Shown here: piece after piece, positions 54,273 to 63,303 of the stretch
Numbering within the stretch: the stretch's first letter is position 1
How the letters are laid out: the number at the start of each line of letters is the position of its first letter
NCBI GenBank assembly: GCA_035570275.1
Contig: DATMNI010000467.1
Coordinates: 1 to 64,000 of the forward strand
DNA length: 64,000 bases
DNA from: DATMNI01 sp035570275
GTDB lineage: Bacteria; Acidobacteriota; Terriglobia; Bryobacterales; Bryobacteraceae
Direction of reading: 5' to 3'
Notes under the pieces: model-generated
The model's database searches: none
Told to the model about the DNA's origin: nothing
The model's input: only the letters and a program-made list of their open reading frames with translations
Position numbers and translations under genes: made by a program

Positions 54273-56063
54273 TTGCGGACCCGATTCATCCTGTTATTGG
54301 CCATTACCTTATTGGCCTTTACCGCCGCGGTTGCCCTGGCGCAGCAGCCGGTCCAGACGGTGGTGGTGACAGGCACGTTCGAACCCTTGACGCTGGAAGA
54401 AATCGACCGGTCCATCCGGGTGCTTCCGGCGCGCAGCCAGTCTCTGGTGCTCAACTCCCTGGTCGATTTACTGCGGTTAGATCCTTCCATCGACCTGGAG
54501 GAGCGCGCCCCGGGCGGGGTGCAGACGGACGTCTCCATCCGCGGAGCCAGCTTCGGGCAGACGCTGGTGCTCTTGAACGGGCAGCGGCTGAACGATGCCC
54601 AGTCGGGTCATCACAACATGGATATTCCGGTGCCGCTCGAGGCGGTCTCGCGGGTGGAGGTGCTGCGCGGGTCGGGGTCTACGATGTACGGATCGGACGC
54701 GGTGGGCGGCGTAATCAACGTGATCACCGACCCCCCGCCGGGCTTCGAGTTTCGCGTGCGGACCGCGGCCGGCAATCAGGGAATCAACCAGCAGCAGGCG
54801 TCCACCGCCTTTGGGGACCGGAAGTTCTCCGAACAGTTGTCGTTCGCGCGCGATTTTTCCTCGGGCTTCCTGCCGGACCGCGACTATCGCAATCTGCAGT
54901 TTGCCTCCACCACGCGCCTCGTGACCAGCCTGGGTACCAGCAGCATCACGGCGGCCTACATGGATCACCCCTTCGGCGCCGACCAGTTCTACGGCAACTT
55001 CAATTCGTGGGAAGACACCAAGACTTGGTTTGCGGGCTTCGAGCAGCAGATCGGGCCCCAGACCACGGCCAGTTTCAGTTTCCGCCGGCACAGCGATCTG
55101 TTCGTGTTATACCGCGACCAGCCCGAGATTTTCACCAATCACCATGCCGATGAAAGCTATCAGGCGGCGCTGCGGCGGCGGCAGGAGATTGCCTCCAGCA
55201 TCACGCTGTTTTATGGCGCGGAGGAACTCCAGGAATCCATCGTGAGCAACAATCTGGGGTACCATTCGCGCAACCGGGAGGCCGGTTATGTGGACCTGGA
55301 CTTGCGGGCGCTCAAACGGTTCTCGCTATCGGTATCGGCGCGGGAGGAGGTTTACGGCAGTTCCACCGCCCTGAGCCCCACGGTATCGGGCGCCATGTGG
55401 CTTTCCGGGAAGCTGAAATTCCGGGCCTCGGGCAGCAAGGCGTTCCGGATTCCGAGCTATACGGACCTTTACTATCACGATCCCGGCAATGTGGGGAATC
55501 CGGATTTGAGGCCGGAGCAGGCCTGGACCTACGAGGCCGGATTGGATTGGATCCCCAGCGCGAAAGTGCGCGGCGACGTAACGGTCTTCCAGCGGCGCTT
55601 GCGGGATGGGATCGACTATTACCGCCTGTCGCCCACCGACATCTGGCAAGCGCTGAATATCCAGAACCTGAGATTCACCGGCGTGGAGGCGGCGCTGCAC
55701 CTGGCGCCTTCGCGTTGGCAGGCCATCGACTTGCGCTACACGTGGCTCGAAGGCAAGCAGGATACCGTTCCGCTGGGGTCCACCAAGTACACCTTCAACT
55801 ATCCAACCAACTCGGGAGTGTTGTCATGGCAGATGAACCCAAAGGGCAACTTCGTCCTGCGCACGCGCGTGGGGGTTGTGGACCGGCGGGCCCGCGATAC
55901 GTACGTGCTGTGGGACCTGTACGCCGCCCTGTCGCGCGGCAAGGTGCATCCATTCCTGCAGTTTTCCAACCTGGCGAACACGTCGTATCAGGAGATTCTG
56001 GGAGTGCCGATGCCCAGCCGTACCGTGATCGGGGGCGTGGACGTGTTGTTGAGGAAGCGGTAG
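54273..56063 (+). CDS. TonB-dependent receptor (BtuB/FepA type)
   Basis: 596 residues from a TTG; a stop codon lies just upstream in frame, so the start cannot be moved. Signal peptide to about 23, TonB box VQTVVVTGT (about 27-35), plug domain (about 40-150; VSIRGASFGQTLVLLNGQRL, VSRVEVLRGSGSTMYGSDAV) and a barrel of about 450 residues with a C-terminal strand VIGGVDVLLRKR. Imports a siderophore, vitamin B12 or other large ligand; ligand unknown. A GATAAT lies about 5 bases before the start. No transport genes adjoin. Confidence 0.92.
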   Translation: MRTRFILLLAITLLAFTAAVALAQQPVQTVVVTGTFEPLTLEEIDRSIRVLPARSQSLVLNSLVDLLRLDPSIDLEERAPGGVQTDVSIRGASFGQTLVLLNGQRLNDAQSGHHNMDIPVPLEAVSRVEVLRGSGSTMYGSDAVGGVINVITDPPPGFEFRVRTAAGNQGINQQQASTAFGDRKFSEQLSFARDFSSGFLPDRDYRNLQFASTTRLVTSLGTSSITAAYMDHPFGADQFYGNFNSWEDTKTWFAGFEQQIGPQTTASFSFRRHSDLFVLYRDQPEIFTNHHADESYQAALRRRQEIASSITLFYGAEELQESIVSNNLGYHSRNREAGYVDLDLRALKRFSLSVSAREEVYGSSTALSPTVSGAMWLSGKLKFRASGSKAFRIPSYTDLYYHDPGNVGNPDLRPEQAWTYEAGLDWIPSAKVRGDVTVFQRRLRDGIDYYRLSPTDIWQALNIQNLRFTGVEAALHLAPSRWQAIDLRYTWLEGKQDTVPLGSTKYTFNYPTNSGVLSWQMNPKGNFVLRTRVGVVDRRARDTYVLWDLYAALSRGKVHPFLQFSNLANTSYQEILGVPMPSRTVIGGVDVLLRKR

Positions 56064-56081
56064 GGTGTAGCGGCAGGGCTT

Positions 56082-56261
56082 GTGCCTGAGGATCTGCGAG
56101 AGGCTGTTTGGGCGGCCTATTCCGAGGCGGCGGTGCATCCGGAGCGGCCGCATCCCTTCCCGGTTGCGGGGTTCCGGGACGCCGCCATTCTGCGAACGGC
56201 GAGGAATGCGCGGACCAAGAGCCCGGAAATGCTGGCGGCGGAGTATCGGGCCAGGCGGTAA
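56082..56261 (+). CDS. Small hypothetical protein or remnant
   Basis: 59 residues from a GTG: VPEDLREAVWAAYSEAAVHP then FPVAGFRDAAILRTARNART and ending LAAEYRARR. Soluble and amphipathic with coding-like composition, placed 18 bases after the receptor stop on the same strand. No family recognised. It could be the tail of a lost gene. Confidence 0.4.
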   Translation: MPEDLREAVWAAYSEAAVHPERPHPFPVAGFRDAAILRTARNARTKSPEMLAAEYRARR

Positions 56262-56300
56262 CACGGAAATTCCTGCCTGTGTGGCTTTTGGGTAACCCGA

Positions 56301-58913
56301 TTACTCGTGACGCAATGCCACCATGGGATCGACGCGGGATGCGCGCCGCGCCGGCAACCACCCCGCTGCCAGAGCGGCCGCCGCCAGCAGCGCCGCCGGC
56401 AGGGCGAATACGGCGGGCTGCTTCGGTGTGATTCCAAATAGCATCTTTCCGGCAAGCCCGGTCAGGGTGAGCGCCGCGGCTGCACCGATTAGCGCCCCGG
56501 CCGTCAGCATCACGGCTACCTCACGCAGCACCAGCCCCACAATGCCCCTCCGGCTGGCTCCCAGTGCCATTCGCAGACCAATCTCATTGATGCGCCGCGA
56601 TACCTGAAATGCCATCACACCGAATACTCCAAGGCACGCCACGATGAGCGCCAGCAGCCCGAAGAAACCTCCCAGGGTCGCCATGATACGCTCCGTCACA
56701 ATCCCGCGGTCGATGATCGCGGTATATGTCTGCGGCGTGCCGAGCCGCAGGCCAGGGTCGGCCTCACGAACCAACTTTTCCAACGCCGGTGCCAGGCGCA
56801 TCGGATTGCCCGCTTCGACCCGCGCCAGAAAGGTGTAACTCGATGGCTGTTCGCCTTCGCGCTGCATCCAGTTGATGTACATCGTCTTCATCACGTCAGA
56901 CCGCAGGTCCTGGTATTTCGCATCTTTCACCACTCCCACGATTTCGTACGGGACCCGCACCGACGTCACCTTGCGTCCCAGCGGCGATTGGGCGCCGAAG
57001 AAATACCGCGCGAAACTCTCGTTCACGATCGCGACCTTCCTGGCAGCATTCGTATCCCGCTCCTCGAATTCCCTGCCACTCAGCAAAGGCGTGTCCACTG
57101 TGGCAAAATACTTCGGCGCGATGGCGTTGAAGCCGACAGCCTCGCTTTCGTCGGAGCGGAAGCTGTAGCCTTCCACTTGGACGGTACGGTCCCAGAGAGC
57201 GCCCGCGATCGGCACAACCTGAGCTGCGCTGGTGGACGCCACACCAGGCAGCGTCGCCAACCGGTCGAGCACCGCAGCCTGCACCGCCCAGCTACGCGCC
57301 TGAGGATACCGCTCGCGAGATCTCACGCTGAACATCAAGACGCCATCCGTCCGCAAACCCCGGTCGACGCTGTACAACTTGACCAAGGTTCCGACAAAGA
57401 GAGTCGCGCCCACCAGCAGCACCATGGAAATCGAAAGCTGTGCAACCACCAGGGCGCGTCCGAGACGCCGGCTGCCGGCCCGCACTTCCTTGAGCGCGGG
57501 GTTAAGGTTTGCCCGCAGCGCGTGCCAGCCGGGCGTTAGACCCGCCAGCAGGCAGGCCAGCAGGGAAACGGCGCCGGTGAACGCCAGTACGCGCCAGTCC
57601 GGCGCCGTCGAAAGCAGCAGCGTTTCGCCGTTCGCCAGCATGCCAACCAGTCCGCTGCTGAACCAATACGCCAGCACCAGACCCACGCTCCCGCCCAGAA
57701 CAGCCAATACGAAGCTCTCCGCCAGAAATTGCCTCATCAGCCGTCCGCGGCCCGCCCCTATGGCGAGGCGAATCGAGATCTCGCGCTGCCGGAATGCGGC
57801 CCGCGCCAGCAGCAGGCCCGAGAGGTTGGCGCATGCCAGCAGAAGCACCAGCGCGACCATTCCCATCAGCACCAGCAGCGGTTCCGAATAGCGATTGCGC
57901 AGTGGGTTGAAACCGTCAGATCCGCTAAGAACGGCGGTGCGCTGGCGAAGGATGCCCGGCCGGTTCTTCTCGGACGCCTTGGCGGCCTGCGCTTGAATCA
58001 GGCTTCGCCAATGCACCTGCAGTTCCGCATTCGCCTGCGCCATGGTAACTCCGGGCGCCAGCCGCCCCATCATGCTGAGCATATTAAAAGAGGCTTCATG
58101 TCTCTGCTGGTCGCTCAGCAGCATCGAGAGGGGCAGGGTGATGTCCGGATCTCGCCCGGGCCTGGTTCCCTGGTAGCGCGCAGGCGTGACACCCACGATG
58201 GTGAACACGTTGTTCTGCAGGGTGAATGTTTTTCCGATGGCGGCGGGATTGAGACCGAAGCGCCGCTGCCAATAACGGTGGCCGATCACCGCGGCCGGCA
58301 AGGCGGGCGAAATCGCGTCGTCCGCCGGCTCCAGCAATCTTCCGGCCGCCGGTTCCATTCCCAGAAGCCCATAGTGCGCGCCCGAAACCATCTCGGCGGT
58401 GACCACTTCCTCCGCGCCGTCCATCACAATCGTGGGGCCGCTGCTCAACTCCGCCGCCGCCCCGGAGATAGATTTCAGGTTGTCGCGAAAGTACTGGAAC
58501 AGCGGATAGGAGACCACGCCCGGTTTTCCGTTTGGCGTGAGCCTGGTAATCTGCACCAGGCGTTCCGGCTCTTGAACGGGAAGCGACCGCAGCATCACCG
58601 CATTAATCAAACTGAAAATCGCGGTGTTCGCGCCAATGCCAAGCGCCAGCGACAGCACCGACACCACCAGAAAACCCGGGCTCCGGCGCAGTGTTCGCGC
58701 CGTGTAGCGGAGATCCTTCCCCAGATCTTCCAGCCACCGGCCGTGAACGTCGCGGCACTCCTCCTTGATCTGCTCGACGCCGCCGAACTCCAACTGCGCG
58801 CGGCGGCGCGCTTCTGCCGGCGGCATGCCCGCTTCGATCGATTCGCGGACCAGCCTCTCGAAGTGGTAGCGCAGCTCGGCGTTCAGTCGCGACTCGGATG
58901 TTCGAAACCACAT
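56301..58913 (-). CDS. MacB/FtsX-type ABC permease (acidobacterial family) with N-terminal extension
   Basis: 870 residues. Begins with a cytoplasmic extension (about 1-65; FRTSESRLNAELRYHFERLV, QLEFGGVEQIKEECRDVHG) typical of these acidobacterial permeases, then LEDLGKDLRYTARTLRRSPG, a first helix (ending GIGANTAIFSLINAVML), a MacB periplasmic domain, FtsX helices, and a second periplasmic domain plus helices ending LPARRASRVDPMVALRHE. Ribosome site GGAGG lies seven bases before the ATG. Ten bases separate it from the PadR gene upstream, so they form one operon and PadR probably represses both. Confidence 0.93.
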   Translation of the reverse strand: MWFRTSESRLNAELRYHFERLVRESIEAGMPPAEARRRAQLEFGGVEQIKEECRDVHGRWLEDLGKDLRYTARTLRRSPGFLVVSVLSLALGIGANTAIFSLINAVMLRSLPVQEPERLVQITRLTPNGKPGVVSYPLFQYFRDNLKSISGAAAELSSGPTIVMDGAEEVVTAEMVSGAHYGLLGMEPAAGRLLEPADDAISPALPAAVIGHRYWQRRFGLNPAAIGKTFTLQNNVFTIVGVTPARYQGTRPGRDPDITLPLSMLLSDQQRHEASFNMLSMMGRLAPGVTMAQANAELQVHWRSLIQAQAAKASEKNRPGILRQRTAVLSGSDGFNPLRNRYSEPLLVLMGMVALVLLLACANLSGLLLARAAFRQREISIRLAIGAGRGRLMRQFLAESFVLAVLGGSVGLVLAYWFSSGLVGMLANGETLLLSTAPDWRVLAFTGAVSLLACLLAGLTPGWHALRANLNPALKEVRAGSRRLGRALVVAQLSISMVLLVGATLFVGTLVKLYSVDRGLRTDGVLMFSVRSRERYPQARSWAVQAAVLDRLATLPGVASTSAAQVVPIAGALWDRTVQVEGYSFRSDESEAVGFNAIAPKYFATVDTPLLSGREFEERDTNAARKVAIVNESFARYFFGAQSPLGRKVTSVRVPYEIVGVVKDAKYQDLRSDVMKTMYINWMQREGEQPSSYTFLARVEAGNPMRLAPALEKLVREADPGLRLGTPQTYTAIIDRGIVTERIMATLGGFFGLLALIVACLGVFGVMAFQVSRRINEIGLRMALGASRRGIVGLVLREVAVMLTAGALIGAAAALTLTGLAGKMLFGITPKQPAVFALPAALLAAAALAAGWLPARRASRVDPMVALRHE

Positions 58914-58923
58914 CTTCCGCCTC

Positions 58924-59256
58924 CTACTCCACCGTCCGTAGGATCATTGTGACAGCCTCAGACAGACGGTCCCAGTTCGCCGTTTCAGCTTCGAGTTGTT
59001 TGCGGCCCGCTTTGGTCAGCGTGTAGAACTTGGCTTCGCGCCCGGTTTCCGCCTCGCCCCATTCCGCGCGCAGCCAGCCTCGCTTCTCAAGCCGGTGGAG
59101 CGCGGGATAGAGAGAGCCCTGTTGCACCTGCAGTACCGCTTTGGAAATCTGCCGGATGCGCTGGGCTATCCCGTATCCGTGAATTGGCTCCAGCGCTACG
59201 ATCTTGAGAATCAGCACGTCCAGCGTGCCCTGCAGCAGGTCCGATTTTGGGTCCAT
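58924..59256 (-). CDS. PadR-family transcriptional regulator
   Basis: 110 residues, winged helix with the PadR layout: DLLQGTLDVLILKIVALEPI, HGYGIAQRIRQIS, recognition region QQGSLYPALHRLEKRGWLRA and wing REAKFYTLTKAG, ending in a dimerisation helix. Ligand-responsive repressor of the permease ten bases downstream. Its operator is likely the palindrome at 59275-59298. Confidence 0.95.
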   Translation of the reverse strand: MDPKSDLLQGTLDVLILKIVALEPIHGYGIAQRIRQISKAVLQVQQGSLYPALHRLEKRGWLRAEWGEAETGREAKFYTLTKAGRKQLEAETANWDRLSEAVTMILRTVE

Positions 59257-59274
59257 GTGAGATGCCTTGTTAAT

Positions 59275-59298
59275 CTACATATACGACTTGATGTGTAG
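59275..59298. promoter_or_regulatory. Putative PadR operator
   Basis: Inverted half-sites CTACATAT and ATGTGTAG around an eight-base centre, 19 bases upstream of the padR start. This palindrome around TACAT/ATGTA fits PadR-type sites placed over their own promoter. Confidence 0.6.
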
Positions 59299-59378
59299 AA
59301 TGTCAAGGGCTTGTTGCGCGGTACTTAGAGGTGGGGCGGACGATCGTCTTTTGTCGTCTGCCTTCTTCCTCTATCATC

Positions 59379-60152
59379 CTACTGCGGTTTTTTCACCACT
59401 CGGATCTCGAACAGCTTCGGCCACCGCTTGCCGGTCACAAACAGGCGGTCGCCCTTGGCGTCGTAGGCGATTCCGTTCAGCACGTCGGTCCGCTGCGGAA
59501 TGTAGTCCTGGGGACTGAGCAGGCCCCTGCAGTCGATCCAGCCCGTCACTTTGCCGGTGGCGGGGTCAATGCGCGCGATGCGGTCGGTCTGCCACACGTT
59601 GGCGTAGATCTCGCCCTTCACCCACTCCAGCTCGTTCAGATCGGTAACGGGCTGGCCGTCGGCCGTTACCGTAATTCGGCCGGTTTCCTTCAGGTTCTCG
59701 GGATTCCAGAACCGGAGTTCGGCCGACCCGTCGCTCATGATGACGCGCTTGCCATCCTGCGTGAGCCCCCAGCCTTCACCGGGATAATCGAACTGGCCCT
59801 TGGGCGTGAACGACGACAGATCGTAGATGAAACCCATCTGCGCCTTCCAGGTGATTTCGAGCAGCCGGTCCTTCCAGTTGACGATGCCTTCACCGAAATA
59901 CTGTTCCGGCACGTCGCGCTTCTGCAGCACCTCGCCGGTTTCCAGTTTGACCTTGCGGATGGAGGACTCGCCATTCAGGCCCGTGCCTTCGTACAGCACG
60001 CCATCCAGGAAAAGCAGGCCCTGCGTGAAGGCGTCAGGGTCGTGATGATAGGTGTGGACCACCTGGTAGCTATACTCCGGAATGGCGCCGGCCTGGGAGG
60101 CAGGCCCGCAAGCGCAGGCGGCGAGAGCCGCCATCAGGATCAGCGTCCGCAT
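59379..60152 (-). CDS. Glutaminyl-peptide cyclotransferase, lipoprotein
   Basis: 257 residues from the ATG at 60150-60152. Lipobox LAAC (residues about 10-13) in a short signal, so membrane-anchored. Five-bladed propeller typical of plant-type and bacterial glutamine cyclotransferases: PDAFTQGLLFLDGVLYEGTG, FTPKGQFDYPGEGWGL, LNELEWVKGEIYANVW and DVLNGIAYDAKGDRLFVTGK. Converts N-terminal glutamine of peptides to pyroglutamate. Alone on this strand. Confidence 0.92.
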   Translation of the reverse strand: MRTLILMAALAACACGPASQAGAIPEYSYQVVHTYHHDPDAFTQGLLFLDGVLYEGTGLNGESSIRKVKLETGEVLQKRDVPEQYFGEGIVNWKDRLLEITWKAQMGFIYDLSSFTPKGQFDYPGEGWGLTQDGKRVIMSDGSAELRFWNPENLKETGRITVTADGQPVTDLNELEWVKGEIYANVWQTDRIARIDPATGKVTGWIDCRGLLSPQDYIPQRTDVLNGIAYDAKGDRLFVTGKRWPKLFEIRVVKKPQ

Positions 60153-60274
60153 ATTCACAGTACAGGGTACCGCGAAAAGGCAAGGCAGCACGAGTGGATG
60201 CGTGGGGGCGTGGCGGGCGGGCGCCCACTCCACCCGTGCCGTACCGTTAGGGCTGAGGTCTCGACAGCCGCGAC

Positions 60275-60317
60275 AGGCGGATTGCCAATCCGCCGCAGAT
60301 TGACAATCCGCCCCACA
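60275..60317. repeat. Dispersed palindromic repeat, half copy E
   Basis: GGCGGATTGCCAATCCGCC followed by GCAGATTGACAATCCGCCCC and ACA; right half of the unit, just upstream of the subtilase gene. Confidence 0.8.
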
Positions 60318-60346
60318 ACGGAGTATGCGTAAAATGAACTCTGGCA

Positions 60347-61891
60347 ATGGCTGACCCAACCAACCGGAAGAACCATGAAGACATCCAGCGCGACCTGATC
60401 CGGACGGCAATCAAGCAGCCGCTGCTGACGATGATCCGGGATCCGAATAATGGCGATCGGCAAATCCCGGTCATTATCGAGTCAAACGACGATTATTACG
60501 CCGGCAAGGAAAAGTCCGTGGAAGAGATGCGGAGTCTTGTCAAGGCGGTTGCCGGCGTGGAACTTCCATCCATCGGAAGCGAGCAAAACCCCTATTACAA
60601 AACCAGCCTGACGCCACGGCAGATTCTCGATATCGTCGACCGGGACGATACCAATGCCTTCCGGACACACCGCGAGGCTATGGAGGAAAAACAGCGTGCG
60701 GCAACTGCCAGGCAGGCTGCGGCGGCTCCTCCCGAACAACTGGCCCGCTATCTGGCGATCCGGCGCGTCTGGTACAACCATCCGATCAGCCCGCTGATGG
60801 ACAGGTCAATCAGTACCGTCAAAGCGGATGCCGCTCATCGGGCCTTTCTCGCCGAGGGAAGGGACATCGTCTGGGCCGTGATCGATTCCGGCATCGATGG
60901 CACCCACGATCATTTCGCCGCCAGAGAGACGTTGAACGTCTTATTACCCGTCCAGCATTGCGACTTCACGGCGCCGGCCGGCATACCGGGCGACGACCGG
61001 GGACGCGCGAGCGCGCTGGTCGACAGGTTCGGCCATGGCTCACACGTGGCCGGTATCATCGCCGGCGCCTATTTCTCCGATCAGCGGCCGGCGAAAGCCC
61101 AACGCACGAAGCTTGGAGAAGGCAGCCAGGTGGAGATATTCGAAGAAGAAATTTCCAAGATCGCGGGGATGGCGCCGTCCTGCAAACTGGTCAGCCTCAA
61201 GGTCCTCAACGACAACGGCGACGGCGATGTCAGCAACATCATTGCCGCCATCGATCGGATTCAAACCATCAACGATTTCGGCCGCAGCATCAAGATTCAC
61301 GGCGTGAATTTAAGCGTCGGGTATGAATTCGACCCGCTCTGGTTCGCCTGCGGGCAGAGCCCGGTCTGCGTGGAGGTGAACCGGCTGGTGCGCACGGGGG
61401 TTGTGGTAGTAGTGGCGGCGGGAAACACCGGCTACGGCGTTCTGAGCGCGAATCAACGCGCCACAGGAGCGGGCTTCATGCTCACCATCAACGATCCCGG
61501 AAACGCCGAGTTTGCGATAACCGTCGGTTCCACGCATCGCGACGCGCCGCACACCTACGGAGTGTCCTACTTCTCGTCGAAAGGGCCAACCGGCGACGGC
61601 CGCCAGAAACCCGATCTGGTGGCGCCGGGCGAGCGCATTCTGTCGTGCTGTTCGAGTATGAAGAACGGCGTCAACGCCACCAATGTTTACGTCGAGGACA
61701 GCGGCACCAGCATGGCGGCGCCGCACGTATCCGGTGTGATCGCGGCGTTTTTGTCGATCCGCCGGGAGTACATTGGAAACCCGGAAAAGGTGAAGGAATT
61801 GTTTTTGTCGACCGCCACGGATCTCGGGAGAAACTGCTATTTTCAGGGTCGCGGGCTGGTGGATCTGATGCGCGCGATCCAGTCCATTTAG
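60347..61891 (+). CDS. S8 (subtilisin-like) serine peptidase without signal peptide
   Basis: 514 residues, ATG at 60347. The catalytic triad is D180 (VIDSGIDGTH), H230 (FGHGSHVAG) and S455 (GTSMAAPHVSG), with the oxyanion N360 in AAGNTG. The first 165 residues have a compact alpha/beta segment (PVIIESNDDYYAGKEKSVEE, residues about 41-70) similar in position to inhibitor-I9-type prodomains, then a helical linker. No signal peptide or membrane helix is seen, so it is either cytosolic or exported by another route. An insert (about 245-275) is rich in charged residues. The gene is 19 bases before a lipase-fold protein gene; together they form a two-gene operon. Confidence 0.9.
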   Translation: MADPTNRKNHEDIQRDLIRTAIKQPLLTMIRDPNNGDRQIPVIIESNDDYYAGKEKSVEEMRSLVKAVAGVELPSIGSEQNPYYKTSLTPRQILDIVDRDDTNAFRTHREAMEEKQRAATARQAAAAPPEQLARYLAIRRVWYNHPISPLMDRSISTVKADAAHRAFLAEGRDIVWAVIDSGIDGTHDHFAARETLNVLLPVQHCDFTAPAGIPGDDRGRASALVDRFGHGSHVAGIIAGAYFSDQRPAKAQRTKLGEGSQVEIFEEEISKIAGMAPSCKLVSLKVLNDNGDGDVSNIIAAIDRIQTINDFGRSIKIHGVNLSVGYEFDPLWFACGQSPVCVEVNRLVRTGVVVVVAAGNTGYGVLSANQRATGAGFMLTINDPGNAEFAITVGSTHRDAPHTYGVSYFSSKGPTGDGRQKPDLVAPGERILSCCSSMKNGVNATNVYVEDSGTSMAAPHVSGVIAAFLSIRREYIGNPEKVKELFLSTATDLGRNCYFQGRGLVDLMRAIQSI

Positions 61892-61910
61892 ACACCGGCA
61901 GCATACGATT

Positions 61911-63290
61911 ATGAGCATTCCGATCTTTGAAGTCCAGATAGACCAGAACGCGAATCTGGTCACGCCGTCGCAGGAGCAGGATATCATCAAGGCCCTGACC
62001 GCTCCGGGCAACCCATTCACCGATGTAGTCGTCATGTCCCACGGATGGAATAACGATATCGACGAGGCCCGGACGCTCTACCGCGACTTCTTCCGCTCGC
62101 TCGAACAGGTGTTCCCGGCCGCCGCCGAAACGACGCTAGCTGCCGGAATTCTCTGGCCGTCAAAGAAGTTCGCCGAGGCGGATCTGATTCCCGGCGGCGC
62201 GGCTTCGGCCGGCGATCCCGTTGCGGACCGCGTACTTCTCGACCGCTTACAGGAAATGAAGCACCTTTTCGGCGACTCGCAGGCCGACGAAAAACTGGAG
62301 CAGATGAAGGCTCTGGTTGCCGGGCTGAGCGCGGACCCGAACCAACAGAATCAATTCGTATCGCTGATAGGCGCGATTCTGGACCAGCACACCGATCCCA
62401 CGCAGCGCAGCGATGACGAGGGGAAGACGACCATCAGCGACCGGGCGCAGAACAACGGCGGGGCGAAGCTCTTGAAATCGTTCAGCCTCCCGATTACACC
62501 AAAAGCCACGCCTGGCGCCGGCGGCGCCGCCAGCGTTGGCGGACTGGTGGGCGGATTCGCCGGTAACCCTGTTTTGCGTCAGGGTGGAGCCGGAACCGGG
62601 GCCGGAGCCGGAGCCCGGGCCGGAACCGCGGCAGGCTTGGCCGATTTCTTCAGCGGCATCAAGGCCGGCGCGCTGCGGCTGCTGAATCTGGCGACGTACA
62701 ACGTGATGAAGGACCGGGCGGGCAAGATCGGCCGCGACGCGGCAAACCCGCTGCTCGAAAGAGTACAGGCCGCCGTTTCCAAGACGCTGAAGTTCCACCT
62801 GGTGGGCCATAGCTTCGGGGGCAGGCTGGTCACGGCGGCGGTGGATGGCCCCAATGCCCTGCGCGTCCAGACGCTTCTTCTGCTACAGGCGGCTTACTCG
62901 CATAACGGGCTGGCGCTGAACTTCGAAGCCAACAAAAACGGCTTTTTCCATGCGGTCTTCGATAACCACAAAGTCACCGGACCGATTCTGATCACGCACT
63001 CGAAGAACGATTCCGCCGTCGGTTTGGCCTATCCCCTGGCGTCACGCCTCAACGGAGACGATGCGGCGGGCATTGGAGATGCCGGCGACCGCTTTGGCGG
63101 CATGGGCGCGAACGGGGCGCAGCATGTGGATAAGGCGGAGATCCCTCTGCTGGCGGTTGGCGGCAAATATGATTTCACGACGCCGGGTAAGCGGGTATTC
63201 AACCTGAATGGGGACGCCATCATTCAGAGCCACGGAGATGTAGCCCGGCCTGAAACCGCCGCCGTGCTGGCTGCCGCGATGACCCTGTAG
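61911..63290 (+). CDS. Alpha/beta-hydrolase (lipase-fold) protein, partner of the S8 peptidase
   Basis: 459 residues, no signal peptide. N-terminal half begins with VVVMSHGWNNDIDEARTLY (about 39-57), the first strand and oxyanion region of an alpha/beta hydrolase. A lipase-type nucleophile elbow VGHSFGGRL is at 298-306 (S301). A Gly/Ala-rich insert (about 198-245) lies between the two halves. Late conserved positions KNDSAVGLAYPL (acid) and QSHGDVARPE (His, about 443) may complete the triad. Family not recognised beyond the fold; substrate unknown. The 19-base spacing to the subtilase suggests joint action. Convergent with the M23 peptidase gene, with 13 bases between. Confidence 0.78.
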   Translation: MSIPIFEVQIDQNANLVTPSQEQDIIKALTAPGNPFTDVVVMSHGWNNDIDEARTLYRDFFRSLEQVFPAAAETTLAAGILWPSKKFAEADLIPGGAASAGDPVADRVLLDRLQEMKHLFGDSQADEKLEQMKALVAGLSADPNQQNQFVSLIGAILDQHTDPTQRSDDEGKTTISDRAQNNGGAKLLKSFSLPITPKATPGAGGAASVGGLVGGFAGNPVLRQGGAGTGAGAGARAGTAAGLADFFSGIKAGALRLLNLATYNVMKDRAGKIGRDAANPLLERVQAAVSKTLKFHLVGHSFGGRLVTAAVDGPNALRVQTLLLLQAAYSHNGLALNFEANKNGFFHAVFDNHKVTGPILITHSKNDSAVGLAYPLASRLNGDDAAGIGDAGDRFGGMGANGAQHVDKAEIPLLAVGGKYDFTTPGKRVFNLNGDAIIQSHGDVARPETAAVLAAAMTL

Positions 63291-63303
63291 CCCGAAGATG
63301 TAC

